From Seminavis robusta (Eukaryota > Bacillariophyta > Bacillariophyceae > Naviculales > Naviculaceae), in NCBI GenBank assembly GCA_903772945.1, contig CAICTM010000164.1:1-64000 (forward strand): DNA of 64,000 nt. Reading direction: 5' to 3'. The position numbers were made by a program, and so were the translations under genes. Positions within the stretch are counted from its first letter, which is position 1. Every line of letters begins with the position of its first letter. Below are positions 22,349 through 33,092 of this stretch, piece after piece. The notes beneath the pieces were generated by a model. That model saw nothing but the letters and a program-made list of their open reading frames with translations, had not been told where the DNA came from and searched no databases.

Positions 22349-22893
22349 TGCCCCCCCAGCTCTTCCAGCTCTCTGTGATGGTTGTACTGGTCCCTTCAGC
22401 GTTCCACATGCTCTGGATTGCAAACGTGGCGGTTTAATCATCCGGCGCCACAATGAAATCCGCAATGAACTTGGTTTGATTGCGTGTGAATGCTTTGGTT
22501 CCTCCAGTGTCCAGTTGGAACCACCCCTTCCATCTGTTCCAGCCCCTACCATCCCTGCCGGACACCCTATTTCAACCTTACCTCCGCTTCCTCCCCCCTC
22601 TCAATCCCCTCCAGCCCCCGAGCTCTTGCGCGGTGATCTTTCCATTCGCGGCTTGTTTGAACGCGGTACTACTGCTATTATTGACGTACGTGTCACAGAT
22701 TTAGACTGTGCCTCTTACCGCAACAAAGATCCCCTCAAAGTTTTAACCCAACAAGAACGCGACAAAATATCCAAGTACAAAGAAGCGTGCAAGTCCAATC
22801 GCGCTTCCTTCCATCCTTTTGTTGTTTCAGTGGATGGCATGCTTGCCCCCCAAGCCAAGATTCTCTTACAACGGCTTGCTTCTGCTACTGGAA
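22349..22893 (+). mobile_element. LINE 3'-end fragment (zinc/nuclease-like tail)
   Basis: Encodes LCDGCTGPFSVPHALDCKRG, a RRHNEIRNELG helix, then LLRGDLSIRGLFERGTTAII and DVRVTDLDCAS, and a HPFVVSVDGMLAPQAK stretch. This is the same domain order as the tail of the LINE at 7748-9382. Closely similar DNA occurs at 33171-33710. Both ends are abrupt (starts at CCCCCAGCTCTTCCAG, similarity lost after GCTTCTGCTACTG), so it is a dead fragment. Confidence 0.75.
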
Positions 22894-23934
22894 CGGGAGG
22901 TAAGGTGGAAATTGATCCACTCCAAGTGAGCTTTAGAGCAATAACACTAGTAATGCTGCTTCAAAGCCCAACTTGGTGTGCCTTCTAGTTCTAGCACCAT
23001 AGGCACAGTCACAGGCTAGTCCACATGAGCTGATGTTGTAGGTCACTGGAAGTAGCTCTCGAGTAGCCCACAAGATATCGATTCAAGAACTTATTGTATG
23101 AAGATCTCACAGTCTAGCTGTATGGACGAAATGTGTGCCCAAGATACAGGTAGTCTTTTCTGTACTGACTCAAGGAGAAACACCCATGCAATCTCACCGC
23201 AGAATCCAGTCGCAGAATCCTGACTTTTAAAAAGAATTATCATAAATTTATCATACTATCAGCCGTTTGATGAGCGGTTTTCGGTACATGACTGGAGTAT
23301 GACCAGCCCTCGAACACGAGGACCTTGGAATGGACGACTGAGACTCCACTGATATCTGCACTCCTCACTCACCCTTGAGATAAGTTGGTTCAAGATACCG
23401 AGAACTCAACTTTCCAGAAATGTTAAGAATAACCCGGAGCTACGAGTACCGAGGTCTCAAATCCTTAGCTAATACTAATACTATGTGGGAATGCGCTATC
23501 TTCCACATCACTATCCACATCCAAGTACTCCATATCCGCATCTTGGGGTGCCTTCTCCAGGTAGCACAACATCTTTGGTTTCATCAATTTTTGCTGCGCA
23601 CCTTTGCCTTCTTGGGCTTTTGTGGTGGCTCCTAACTGTCTGAGGGCATGGTTTGTAGTAGGGGTATATGACAATAGCTGCTAGTGGCATTAAGATATGA
23701 AAGATACCTGAGATGGGGCTGCTTGTAATAACTCAGTGTGGATGTGCTGAATCATTCGATTCAATCCTTTTTTATTAAAAGATACCTCCAGTACTGGAGT
23801 AAGAATATAGTTATCTTATTGACGAGGTAGGCGTGTACTGTTACAGAGACTGGAGTCGAGTCGAGTCTTGTGCCTCCGTCTCGATCTTCTCAATCTGCCT
23901 CAACCGCCATAAACCACAGAACAGTACCACCACA
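22894..23934. other. Spacer, no gene seen
   Basis: AT-richer stretch without a supportable frame. Contains the promoter region of the WD40 gene at its right end. Confidence 0.4.
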
Positions 23935-24894
23935 ATGGCAGCTCAGCTGGGGGCTCAGGCTGCCAACCAAGTCTTGACCGAGGCAGCTAGAGGACTTGCA
24001 TATACCCAGAGAGACCAGTACAATGAAGATGACATCAAGGAGAGGCTGCTCAGAGATCTGGAAATCATCAAGGAAGATACAAAGGCGCTTCGGAATGCAG
24101 ATTTCAAAACAGCCAGAGACGCTCTCCGGGTTGTCCTAGCATCCAACGAATCAATTACTAGCCCCACAAATCTTCGTAGACTGCGACTTGTCCATGACTG
24201 TGCTTCCAAGGCATGGAATACTGTTCCAGACCCATTGGATAAACTTTCGGCATTGTCCTTCCTTGTTTTTAGCAACTACCACTTGGTTGCAGTTGAGTCT
24301 GCTGCCACTGCTGTTGCCAGCAACAACACTGGCATCACTCCCAATTGGACCGCAGGAAAAGCGGAAGCATGTTCTCTACTTGCACAATATGTGGGCTACA
24401 GTGATTTGCCACAATTACACAAGGCAGCGGAAGAAGAAGTTGGCACATCAAGTTTCCGTTTGTCTGTCTTTAAGGACAAGACCAAACGCCGGAAACTGCT
24501 GGGGCTCTATGCCCAGCTCATGAGCAATGTTTGCAATCTCTCTCCGCCGGCAAATACCCATGGCCTTCCAAAATTGGAAAACGTGAATGCAGCACTGCTA
24601 AGATCTCAGCACAAAATTGTGGACGACCATACTTGTTACTTAGGATTTCTAAAAGGCACATCACAACTTCTTCGGGCAACCTTGATGGGACACACTGACT
24701 CAGTTTTGTGCTGTGCTGTCTATGAAAATGGGAAGAGAGCCCTCAGTGGAAGCAATGACAAGACATTGAAAGTGTGGGATCTCACCACTGGAAAAGAGCT
24801 CAAGAAGTTGCAAGGCCACTCTGGCTCAGTAAAGTGCTGTGCCATCTATCAAAATGGCAATCGAGCCATCAGTGGAAGCTGGGACAAAACATAG
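23935..24894 (+). CDS. WD40-repeat protein, prematurely ended (319 aa)
   Basis: The ATG of MAAQLGAQAANQVL opens 319 aa. Residues 1-250 are a helical region I cannot name (LxxDLEIIKEDTKALRNAD, TRDALRVV-like phrases). Then come one full WD40 repeat (GHTDSVLCCAVYENGKRALS...LKVWDLTTGKEL) and most of a second, ended by a TAG at 24892-24894. The DNA just after the TAG continues the same repeat in the same frame (KVWDLTTGKEAMTL), so the stop falls inside an array. Two WD repeats cannot form a propeller, so the product is probably non-functional or the gene is a recent pseudogene. An alternative is that it is a truncated copy of a longer paralogue elsewhere. Confidence 0.7.
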   Translation: MAAQLGAQAANQVLTEAARGLAYTQRDQYNEDDIKERLLRDLEIIKEDTKALRNADFKTARDALRVVLASNESITSPTNLRRLRLVHDCASKAWNTVPDPLDKLSALSFLVFSNYHLVAVESAATAVASNNTGITPNWTAGKAEACSLLAQYVGYSDLPQLHKAAEEEVGTSSFRLSVFKDKTKRRKLLGLYAQLMSNVCNLSPPANTHGLPKLENVNAALLRSQHKIVDDHTCYLGFLKGTSQLLRATLMGHTDSVLCCAVYENGKRALSGSNDKTLKVWDLTTGKELKKLQGHSGSVKCCAIYQNGNRAISGSWDKT

Positions 24895-25260
24895 AAAGTG
24901 TGGGATCTCACTACTGGAAAAGAGGCCATGACCCTTGGAGGACACGTACCTTTTCTACATGGACACGCACATTTTGTAAATTGATGTGCTGTGTATCAGA
25001 ATGACAAGAGAGCCCTCAGTGGAGGTGACGATGCATTGAAAGTGTGGGATCTCACTACTGGAAAAGAGGTCATGACATGGACACAGAAACTATGTATATT
25101 GCTGTACTATGTATCAAAGTGGCAAGAGAGCCCTCAGTGGAAGCAAGGATGGGACATTGAAAGTGTGGGATCTCACCACTGGGCAAGAGGTCATGACCTT
25201 GAAAGGACACAGAAATATTGTATATTGCTGTACTGTGTATCAAGAAGGTAGTAGTGGGAA
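24688..25260 (+). repeat. Decaying WD40 repeat array (about five units of ~126 bp)
   Basis: Units are recognised by repeated GTGTGGGATCTCACCACTGG (KVWDLTTG) at about 24772, 24898, 25046 and 25165, and by AG(C/A)CCTCAGTGGAAGC (ALSGS) blocks. The first unit is intact. Later ones carry in-frame stops and small deletions, and the fifth is cut off near 25245. High DNA similarity between units suggests recent tandem amplification followed by decay. Confidence 0.75.
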
Positions 25261-25432
25261 GCACATACTGAGCCTGTGCAACTATTGTTGCAGAAACGTA
25301 CTAGCTAGGTACTACCGGTAGCTAGCTAGTAGTCCAGTAGTATTCGTAGAGCCTTGGACTGCCGGAACGGATCTGTGACGTCAGCGTGTCAAAAAAGATA
25401 CCGAGAATAGAGTATATCTTTGGTCAAGATCC

Positions 25433-27766
25433 ATGGGTGCCTCCAGTCACAAAATCTGGCAGGTGTGGTCGAGGAAGACCTTTGTTAGAGCAACCTGTGC
25501 AGCACTGGTACCATACCACCTGTGTATTGCCATGATGTCCAAGCGAACCCAATCCCCTTCGTCGTTGCCTTGGAAGGCTGTGCTGTTGGGTGGCATCTTT
25601 GGCAGTCTCCTGACTTCCTTGGTCACTAGAAACAACAATGCAGGAGTTTTTGTGCCTTGGAAGGGCCGTCTGCTGTCTGTGGAGCCTGAAGAAGCTCATG
25701 GCAGCAGCTTAGAAGAAGAAGAAGAAGAACTGGAAGGATTCCTCTTGGATTCTGCCATTGCCGTGATAACGCTGGTGTTGCTGCTGCTGACTATTTTATT
25801 CGAGACCATCAAGGAGGGAATCACCGAGAGAGCCGAGCGTTCGATGGAACCCGTGATTGAAGGCATGTTTGGAGAACTGACGGTTCTGGGATTCTTGTCC
25901 ATGATTACAACTTTTATGGTCAAGTTGGGATGGTTTGGAACACTTGCGGACCACGTGGGCTTTCAAGAAGAGGAAGAAGAGCTCATGGAGATTTTCGAAG
26001 CGGTCCATTACATGCTCTTCTTTATCATGGTATTCTTTGTCATTAACGTACTCGTACTCATGTACGGTGGAAAGATCAGGTCCAAAACATGGTGGCTCTA
26101 CGATCAGGGATGTCGAGACAAAAAGTACATGAAGCATTTGGATGCCGTCTTACAAGCCAAATCAGCCAAGGAAAATCAAACCACGTTTTGTCAGTATTTC
26201 GGCAGCGCATTGATTCCTTGGCGCTCCTACTCGAGTCATCAACTACGATCCGAACTGCAGTTGTTTCGGGGCCTGCGTCATGAATTTGTACTCGAGCGGA
26301 GCTTGGAACCACCCTTTGCCCCCAATGCGGCATCGGACGATGTGGGAGACGAATTCCAGTTTGGATCTTATCTTACCATTTGTCAATCACACTATCTCGC
26401 ACACATGGTTCATCTTTCCAGACCCACTTGGGTCTTTATGGCGGTGGTTACCATCATCTTTTATGCCATTGCCATTGCCGTAGACAGCAAAGTGGAGGTA
26501 CGTACGTAAGATGATGAGAGATCCTAGAACATATGGCAACCGAGTCAATCGACAATCGCTTTCTCACATGCATCTTGCTTCTGCCCTGCGTACAAAATTC
26601 AGCCTTTTGCATGGATTTGGGCTGGCACCGGTTGGTTGGTCTTTGTGCTGGGATCCTCCTTTGATTATCACATGGTACAATTGATTACTTGCATGGCGTC
26701 CCGCTTTCCAGAAGATACTACCACTAAACCAGCCGGGGAAGATCGAGCCTTGCTGTCGACTTCTAGTACGGCTTCGCTGCCACAGTGGACCGCCATTGAC
26801 TTGGCCCAGTACTTGGCGGAACGCCCACTATTGTCCAAATGGCTCGTTCACACCAAACATACTCCCACACGACAAGACACTCTATATTGGTTAGGCCGAA
26901 AGGGTCCCAAGCTATACACCATCCTCTTCCAGATTCAAATGCTCTTTACAGCAGCCTACATTTCCTTGCTCGTCTTAAAGTTGCTGCCCTACATGCTCTG
27001 GCAATCCCAGCAGATCAACACTGTGGAACGAATCGTCTATCCCATTGTGTCCCTTTTGCCCGTCTATTTAATCTTGAGCAAATACCAGGTGGCAGCGGCC
27101 AACCTCACCATGGCTTGCAGTGTCGGAGTACATCGCAAACCTCATATCATTTCGCAAGTCAACCGAGCCTTCAAGGTTGGAAATCTCATTTATGCCGTCG
27201 TCCTCTTGCACAAACTGCAACTGGCTGCTCATGGAGATTTTGCCACACCTTCCACTGGCAGCGGCGGAAAACGGGCCATGTCGGAGGAGGAAATGGCAGA
27301 AGCCATGGCAGATTTTGACAAAATTGACGCGGACAAGAGCGGCACCCTGTCGACGGACGAAATTGGCAATTTGCTAGAGTTTCTGGGCGCCAAAGTTACA
27401 AAGGAAGCCCTGGCTGCCATTGTGAAAGTGTTGGACAAGGATGGATCCGGTAGTATCAGCCGACAAGAGTTTGCCGAGTTCTATAGAGATCACATTATGA
27501 TTGAACTGGACGATCATAATCTCCACAAACTGGCCAAAGAAATGTTTGGACTATTGGATGCGGACGGAAATGGAGAAGTCACTTTGACAGAGCTCAAGAC
27601 CGTGCTGGATTCGTATCAAGTAGGAATGACTTTGGAAGATATTGCAGAATTGATCAATGAAATTGACGAGCAGGAGAATGGAACGATCAGCGAACACGAG
27701 ACGGTCCACTTGCTCAAAAAGCACCGTCACTTGTTTGATCGCACACCGCTGCCCAAGTTGGAGTGA
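25433..27766 (+). CDS. MLO-family membrane protein with four C-terminal EF-hands
   Basis: Two exons (25433-26497 and 26603-27766, GT-AG, phase 0) give 742 aa. Seven to eight hydrophobic helices follow the MLO pattern: LVLLLLTILFETI then ELTVLGFLSMITT, HYMLFFIMVFFVINVLVLMY before KIRSKTW, FCQYFGS...LTLR-like LRHEF, HLSRPTWVFMAVV, and LYWLGRKGP...LFQIQMLFTAAY in exon 2. The plant family, where studied, forms Ca2+-linked plasma-membrane proteins with a C-terminal calmodulin-binding helix. Here the tail instead carries four EF-hand loops at about 597-608 (DADKSGTLSTDE), 633-644 (DKDGSGSISRQE), 674-685 (DADGNGEVTLTE) and 710-721 (DEQENGTISEHE). The spacing of 36, 41 and 36 residues is close to calmodulin. 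The first three loops look Ca2+-competent; the fourth has Gln at position 3. The MLO assignment rests on motif reading and is strong but not search-verified. Confidence 0.85.
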
Positions 27767-28077
27767 ATCGAATCCAACTTGACTGCACGAGGAGAAGAAG
27801 CCAACATGAGCAGTTGCACGTGCATGTACCTGTGTTCAAAAGACTCTGTGTTGACTTCTTTATTCTAAAAGTGTAAACGTGACAGCACTCCATGTATTCT
27901 CGACTCCTTGCCCTCACAGTCTCGAGCTAGACAACAGGTACTACAGTAGCTAGAGAACACATGAATCATTTGCGAACGAGCGTCTTCAGAGTCTTATCTC
28001 ATGAACAAACGTACACTGCAGGCTTCAACAGCTGTGATTCAACAATGCTGCGCCTCATGAACGTCACCCCGCAGTTC
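27767..28077. other. Spacer, no gene seen
   Basis: 3' flank of the MLO-EF gene. No gene supported. Confidence 0.5.
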
Positions 28078-28250
28078 TAAGATCTATCTCCGTGGATCCG
28101 CAAAGCCATCAAGCCCTTTGGCCCCGTAATGAGCCATGATCCTCAATTTATCGCCCCTGATCCCACCGAACAACCTAGTCCTGAATTTCGACTCTTCTTT
28201 GCTAAAGTCTGGCCCTTGCTGGCTTCCGTTGATACTCCACCAAGTACGCC
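28078..28250 (+). mobile_element. Short LINE 3'-end fragment
   Basis: About 170 bases matching 33808-33945 of the other LINE fragment: shared CGTGGATC(C)CGCAAAGCC, CCTAGTCCTGAATTTCGACT and GGCTGGCTTCCGT blocks. It is only the last coding bases and 3' end of the element. Confidence 0.75.
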
Positions 28251-29604
28251 AAACCCCTGTTTCCTCGATCTATCTTCACGAGTTCCATTTCTGACCTGCA
28301 CGATTTGTTCAGAAGCAGCGATGACGAGGACTATAGACACTTCCCGCAAAGCGGGCGGACAATGTCTGCGGACGACTGCGAAGGATCGCCAAAAACTTAC
28401 CAAAGACAACTTCTATAGACAACATCTATAGACAACTTCTAAAGACAACTTAGCGACAACTGATGACACCATCATGAAAATGGCTCACCTGCTTCCGAGT
28501 GAGGAGGACGACAGTGGATTCTCCCGGAGATTCTCTCGTGGTTGCCATGCAGGATGACATGAGCACAGCGGCTCCATGATGAGCGCTGGAAAATGCAGGT
28601 TCATCGTTCCGCGTGCAACAAGCTTCTCTCGTGTTGGCCATGCAGGATGAAATAATTGGCACAGGACTCCCATGATGAGCCCTGGCTGCATTTTGCGGGT
28701 TCATCGTTCCGCATGCAACATGCCAAATCGGACTACGATGCTGCAGACCCCAAAAGCATCGGATGCTAGTGTCACAGCTTATTGTCACCCACATATCAGA
28801 CTCGACTCGTGAGTTGCTCGACCGAGGATAGCGCAGTGCTCGCAATGAAGGAACTGCGACAAAAAATGATTTGAGGTGTGCCGGTACCAAAAGCCTGACC
28901 CCCGAGCCCGTGCTAGAAATGGCCCAACAGAGAGAATATGGAACAACAGGGAGAATATGCAGTACATTCCAGTACATTCTCTACACAGGGTGGCATGCAC
29001 CCTTTTTGGTCTGGCCCCCCACCCTTCTCATAAATCATACTGTACGCAGCTCTGTGTACATTTCTACTGGAGCTCTACTGATATTCTCCCTGTCAGTCCA
29101 ATTCTCCCTGTTGGGCAATCCCTAGCGTGAGGGGAGAAAGAAGTGCACAGAGACTCTGTGAACTGTAACCTGCATGAAGCAGCTATGAAGCTTAAATCTG
29201 TAGGGTCTTCTGAGGTTGAAAAGGCCTAATAGAGAGTTCACAGACACTCATAGTGGAATGCATCATAAATCTGACGTCCAACTATGTATAATGCATACCG
29301 TACCATGTTCTGTACTGCTAGACTCCCGCCTACGTACTTGGTGCATGTGTGCCTCGATTCGATTCGATTCGTACGACTGCCACAGTTCGCTGCAAAATTG
29401 CATGCGATTCACTATTAGACTCTGTTACCAGTACATGTACATGTAGCAAGAACGGACCCGAAACGTTTGCTCACCATCCACTGCTCATAATTTGTATTTG
29501 GTTCCAACCAAAGCAAAACAAAGCAAAGCAAAGCAACACTGTCTTACCATCTTTGCACCAAGCTCACAAATATTCTTTTGCAATCATTCAACCCAACTTT
29601 CGAC
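28251..29604. other. Spacer with tandem repeats
   Basis: Contains a CTATAGACAACTT-type short repeat (about 28409-28452), a 93-bp tandem repeat (28530-28723) and a GATTCGATTCGATTCG run (about 29352-29370). No gene supported. Confidence 0.45.
28530..28723. repeat. 93-bp tandem repeat, two diverged copies
   Basis: GCCATGCAGGATGA recurs at 28544 and 28637, and GGTTCATCGTTCCGC(G/A)TGCAACA recurs near both copy ends. The copies are diverged, so the duplication is not recent. Confidence 0.75.
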
Positions 29605-31062
29605 ATGTTCTTTTCCAAGCAGTTTGTCATTCCTCTGGTTCACGCCTTGTCATTTGTAGTTTCTTCTGGTCTTGAAGAAGATATCTTGACATTCCCCACC
29701 CTTCGTGGACGAATTCAGAGCTCAAAACCAAGTGGCTTTGACGAAATGCCCAACCAGAAAGGCCAACACCGCAATCTCTTGACGACGCTGCACGATGAAA
29801 GCTGGCAGTGGGGAAACCGCGGTGCCTTTGTCCGGAGAACATTTGGTGCTCAAGTCCCAGCCAATAGCTACGTTATCTGTACGTTTGTTGGCGAGGCTAG
29901 AGAAGATTGTGATCTGTTTGCTGATATTGAAGCCTCGAGCAATTGGCGAAGAAGCTGCACTTCCAAAGTTGGATATGGAGCCGGGGAGTTCGAACAGTAT
30001 TGTAGCTTTGCCGTTTATGAAGACACATTGATTAAAGCTGAACTGGATCCAGACTGCAGGAGCAGTGCCCCTGAAGATTCTGGCTTTGACTTAACAATAA
30101 CCTGCGCCACTGAACCTTTCACTGAGATTTCAGCAGGCGCTGATGTTGGTTTCACTTTGGAATACCTACATGAGCAGGTCAACTACTTCATCTTGCCTGA
30201 TGTTGATGCAGACATGGTCGTTGCATGTGCCGTTTCCGAGACTGATACAGGAAATGCCATTGACATCAACCTGCAGGTTCAATCCCGTAGCAGAGGGAGC
30301 GACCAATGCACAGGTTCAACCTCCAGCACTGGCGTCGAAGCCTGTTCTATGGAGATGACAACTTCCGGTGATATCCTTGTATCTGCTACTGCAGTGGATA
30401 TGCCGGCATCTTCAACTGTTGCATTTGCCCTTCGTTGTGATATCGATACAAAAGCACCTTCAGCTGCTCCATCTGGAAGTCCATCCAAGCACCCCTCGGC
30501 ATCTCCAAGCCAAGCGCCAACTGCCTCACCAACATCTGCTCCATCAAAACAGCCCAGCAAAGAACCAACCGAAACCCCCAGTGACAGACCCTCTGGAAGT
30601 CCATCCAAGTACCCCTCAGCATCTCCAAGCCACACGCCATCTGTCTCACCAACATCTGCCCCATCAGAACAGCCCAGCAAAGAACCAACCAAAGCCCCCA
30701 GTGAAAGCCCCTCTGGAAGTCCCAGCTCTACGCCAAGTGCTTCCCCAAGCTTGACCCCCTCAGTGCAGCCAAGTGTCATGCCAAGTTCTACGCCAAGTGT
30801 AGCACCATCAGATAGGCCAAGTACTGCACCATCTGTTGCACCAAGCATGCTCCCATCAAGTTCTCCATCCGCTGAGGATTGCAGTGATAGCCAAATCCTC
30901 TGTGCTGATGATAAAGTTCCTGTTTGTCGTATCAAGACTAACAAACCCAAAACCTTGTGTGTGCCATTCCAAGCTGCTGCATCTCTCATCTTTGATGCTG
31001 ATGCCAAATGTGGCTGCTGCTCTTTGGCTGATGAGCCCAACCGACCCGATTATTGCCCATAA
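29605..31062 (+). CDS. Secreted PS-rich cell-surface protein
   Basis: Single exon, 485 aa, starting at the ATG of MFFSKQFVIPLVHALSFVVS, a signal peptide. Residues about 60-285 form two similar globular halves with paired cysteines (CTFVGEAREDCDL and MVVACAVSETDTG), reminiscent of bacterial pre-peptidase-like beta sandwiches (weak impression). Then follows a long linker of repeated PS dipeptides (SGSPSKHPSASPSQAPTASP, repeated with SGSPSKYPSASPS...) covering about 290-420. A Cys-rich C-terminal module (CSDSQILCADDKVPVC...CGCC) ends the protein. PS/PT-rich spacers are frequent in diatom wall and adhesive proteins, so a frustule-associated or secreted role is likely, but no specific function is shown. 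Confidence 0.78.
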   Translation: MFFSKQFVIPLVHALSFVVSSGLEEDILTFPTLRGRIQSSKPSGFDEMPNQKGQHRNLLTTLHDESWQWGNRGAFVRRTFGAQVPANSYVICTFVGEAREDCDLFADIEASSNWRRSCTSKVGYGAGEFEQYCSFAVYEDTLIKAELDPDCRSSAPEDSGFDLTITCATEPFTEISAGADVGFTLEYLHEQVNYFILPDVDADMVVACAVSETDTGNAIDINLQVQSRSRGSDQCTGSTSSTGVEACSMEMTTSGDILVSATAVDMPASSTVAFALRCDIDTKAPSAAPSGSPSKHPSASPSQAPTASPTSAPSKQPSKEPTETPSDRPSGSPSKYPSASPSHTPSVSPTSAPSEQPSKEPTKAPSESPSGSPSSTPSASPSLTPSVQPSVMPSSTPSVAPSDRPSTAPSVAPSMLPSSSPSAEDCSDSQILCADDKVPVCRIKTNKPKTLCVPFQAAASLIFDADAKCGCCSLADEPNRPDYCP

Positions 31063-31806
31063 AGGAAAGAATATGCATAGTAGGATCATCCCTCATGAAC
31101 AGTGGACTTCTTCTAGCTAGTTGGAGCAGCATGTTTAATAATCTAGCAATGAAAGTCGTTGGTTTGGTTAGCCTCACGTTTGACAGCTAGAAGCAGTAGT
31201 GGCTAAAACGGATTATCCGATATGGCTTGTTGAAAGTTCAACTCCTGTTGAGGGTGCAGAATTAGCTTGGAAGGGATGTCTCATCGCGTGGAGCGCCATG
31301 CTGCAGTTTCCGAGATTTTGCATGAACTGCAACTTTCTCTGGCAGCCAAGCCCAAAAAGCCTGACCATCGCTTCGGCGATGGCACCATGCTGTTGAAACG
31401 ATCTACGTGCTTCCTCATTGAGTCTCCTGGCCTGGATAGCATGCATACGTACGGAACCCCTGTCCCGATTGCCAAAGATTAGTGGCCATCCCCGCAGCCA
31501 GCTAGCTTTCTAATTGGGGGCGATGATGGCCTCGTATTCCTCCTAGCTAGTAGTTTAAACAATATCCAGCAAGGAGATACCATATCCCATGCACGAGACT
31601 ACAACAAGCTAAACCGCGGGGTTCCGATGATCTGGCACGGGCCCCCAGTTCTTTCTTTACTCATGCATGGGCGATCTACTAGCTAGATGATTAAATTTTC
31701 TTGCAAGGAGGGACGACCTTGGTTGACCTCAACACTGCAGTTATATATTCCGGTACGGTACGATCATGGTGTGTATCTGCAGATCGAACGAGCGGAGTCT
31801 ATTTGT
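31063..31806. other. Spacer, no gene seen
   Basis: No supportable frame. Contains CTAGCTAG-type microrepeats. Confidence 0.45.
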
Positions 31807-32733
31807 TTATTGTGCCCACAAACTTGCCAAATGCTCTTCCAACGTTGTCATTGAAAAGTGGGGAAATGTTTCCTCCACTAGACTTGCTGTAGTTGTAGTA
31901 GTATCCGGATCATCATCATCATCATCATCACAGGTGTATCCGTGCTGATCAAAATGCACCAGAAGCGGAATAACTGAGGAGAAGCGATGGTGTTGCCAAT
32001 TGTAAATGGGAAGTGCTGCCTGAAAGAGATAAAAGGCGGGAAATTTGGGAACGGCCCGAATGGTGTGTCCACTGGCAGCACTGAGGCAGTCTTCCACTTG
32101 CGCTACCGAATAACTCTGAGCACGCGTGAAATTGAGTGGCTTTGAAAGAATCTTGTGGGGGATCAGTAGTTCCTGAAGGACAAAGCGAGACACGTCCTTC
32201 TGGCACGTGTAACAGATCCTGGCATCTTTGCGGATGGGAAATAGGTAGATGCCCTTGTTGAGTAGTTCGATTCTAGGATCAATGGCATCCTGCATATACG
32301 TGCCACAGCGAAGAATGGAGCAGGATAAGTTACTGTGGCGCAGCAGTGTTTCAATTTCGTACTTGGCATTTAGAATTCCCACTCTTGGCCGTGGATGATC
32401 GGCTCCCAAGACGGATGTGTAAATCAAGTGCTTCAATTGTGCTTTCTGGGCTCCAGCAATCACGGCCTTGGCGGCATCCACTTCGGGTTGCGTCTGATTG
32501 CAGGTGGACATGGGTGTCAGCACAAAGGCAGCATCCACTCCTTCCATGGCGCTGGCGACGTCGTCCGGATTCATCATGCTGCCCAACACCAATTCGACAC
32601 CCTCGGGAAACTCTTTCGGTCGTCTTGTCAGCAAGCGAATACGGACATCTTCTGTTTGGTGTGCCAGAAAGCCTTGGATATAGACCGACGCAACGGGGCC
32701 CGAACAACCAATGGCGGCAATGGTGATTGTCAT
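31807..32733 (-). CDS. NmrA-like NAD(P)-binding protein
   Basis: 308 aa on the minus strand from the ATG of MTITIAAIGCSGPVAS. It has the Rossmann start of atypical short-chain dehydrogenases (beta strand, IGCSG loop, ExxR-like LLTRRP after strand 2, VDAAFVLTPM after strand 4, HLIYTSVLGAD for the active-site strand). The glycine motif is partly eroded: the third Gly of GxxGxxG reads Ala. NmrA-like proteins act as redox sensors or quinone/isoflavone-type reductases; the substrate is unknown here. Near the C terminus a (GAT)n microsatellite encodes seven Asp residues followed by a Thr run, probably a disordered insertion. An upstream in-frame extension to 32958 lacks conservation signs, so the internal ATG is preferred. 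Confidence 0.75.
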   Translation of the reverse strand: MTITIAAIGCSGPVASVYIQGFLAHQTEDVRIRLLTRRPKEFPEGVELVLGSMMNPDDVASAMEGVDAAFVLTPMSTCNQTQPEVDAAKAVIAGAQKAQLKHLIYTSVLGADHPRPRVGILNAKYEIETLLRHSNLSCSILRCGTYMQDAIDPRIELLNKGIYLFPIRKDARICYTCQKDVSRFVLQELLIPHKILSKPLNFTRAQSYSVAQVEDCLSAASGHTIRAVPKFPAFYLFQAALPIYNWQHHRFSSVIPLLVHFDQHGYTCDDDDDDDPDTTTTTASLVEETFPHFSMTTLEEHLASLWAQ

Positions 32734-33092
32734 AATAATAATGCTTATTGCAATGTAATAGAGGAATGAATAGATAGATGGATCTTCCTTGGATCGGTGC
32801 TCTGCATATAGTCTAACTTGAATTTGTGGGGTGATCGCGGTTTTTTGAGATGGTTCACAAGACTTACCTGCACAAGAACCAACTGTGACTTGGAAGCTCA
32901 TGGAACAGCAAGGCAACGCGCCTCCGATGATTTCACCGCGAGAGGAGAAAGTTGTCACAGGATACAGTTAGTTGTACGCTTTAATCCGGCGAATTGGCTA
33001 ACATTCACTGGTTCTTCGAAGACCGCTCTCTCTCTCCCTCCGAAACAAAGAGGTACAGTCCCGACTCAATCGCAGTCGTTGCACTGGCTCCT
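32734..33092. other. Spacer between NmrA-like gene and LINE fragment
   Basis: Likely promoter of the minus-strand NmrA-like gene. Nothing else supported. Confidence 0.4.

Noticed and set aside
29578-29604. Upstream extension of the PS-rich secreted protein
   Set aside because: The extra residues start from TTG, and the ATG at 29605 begins directly with a signal peptide.
30279-31040. Minus-strand 253-aa Gly/Leu-rich frame
   Set aside because: Antisense of the PS-rich repeats of the secreted protein.
32736-32958. N-terminal extension of the NmrA-like protein
   Set aside because: The Rossmann fold starts at the internal ATG (32733); the extension has no conserved features.
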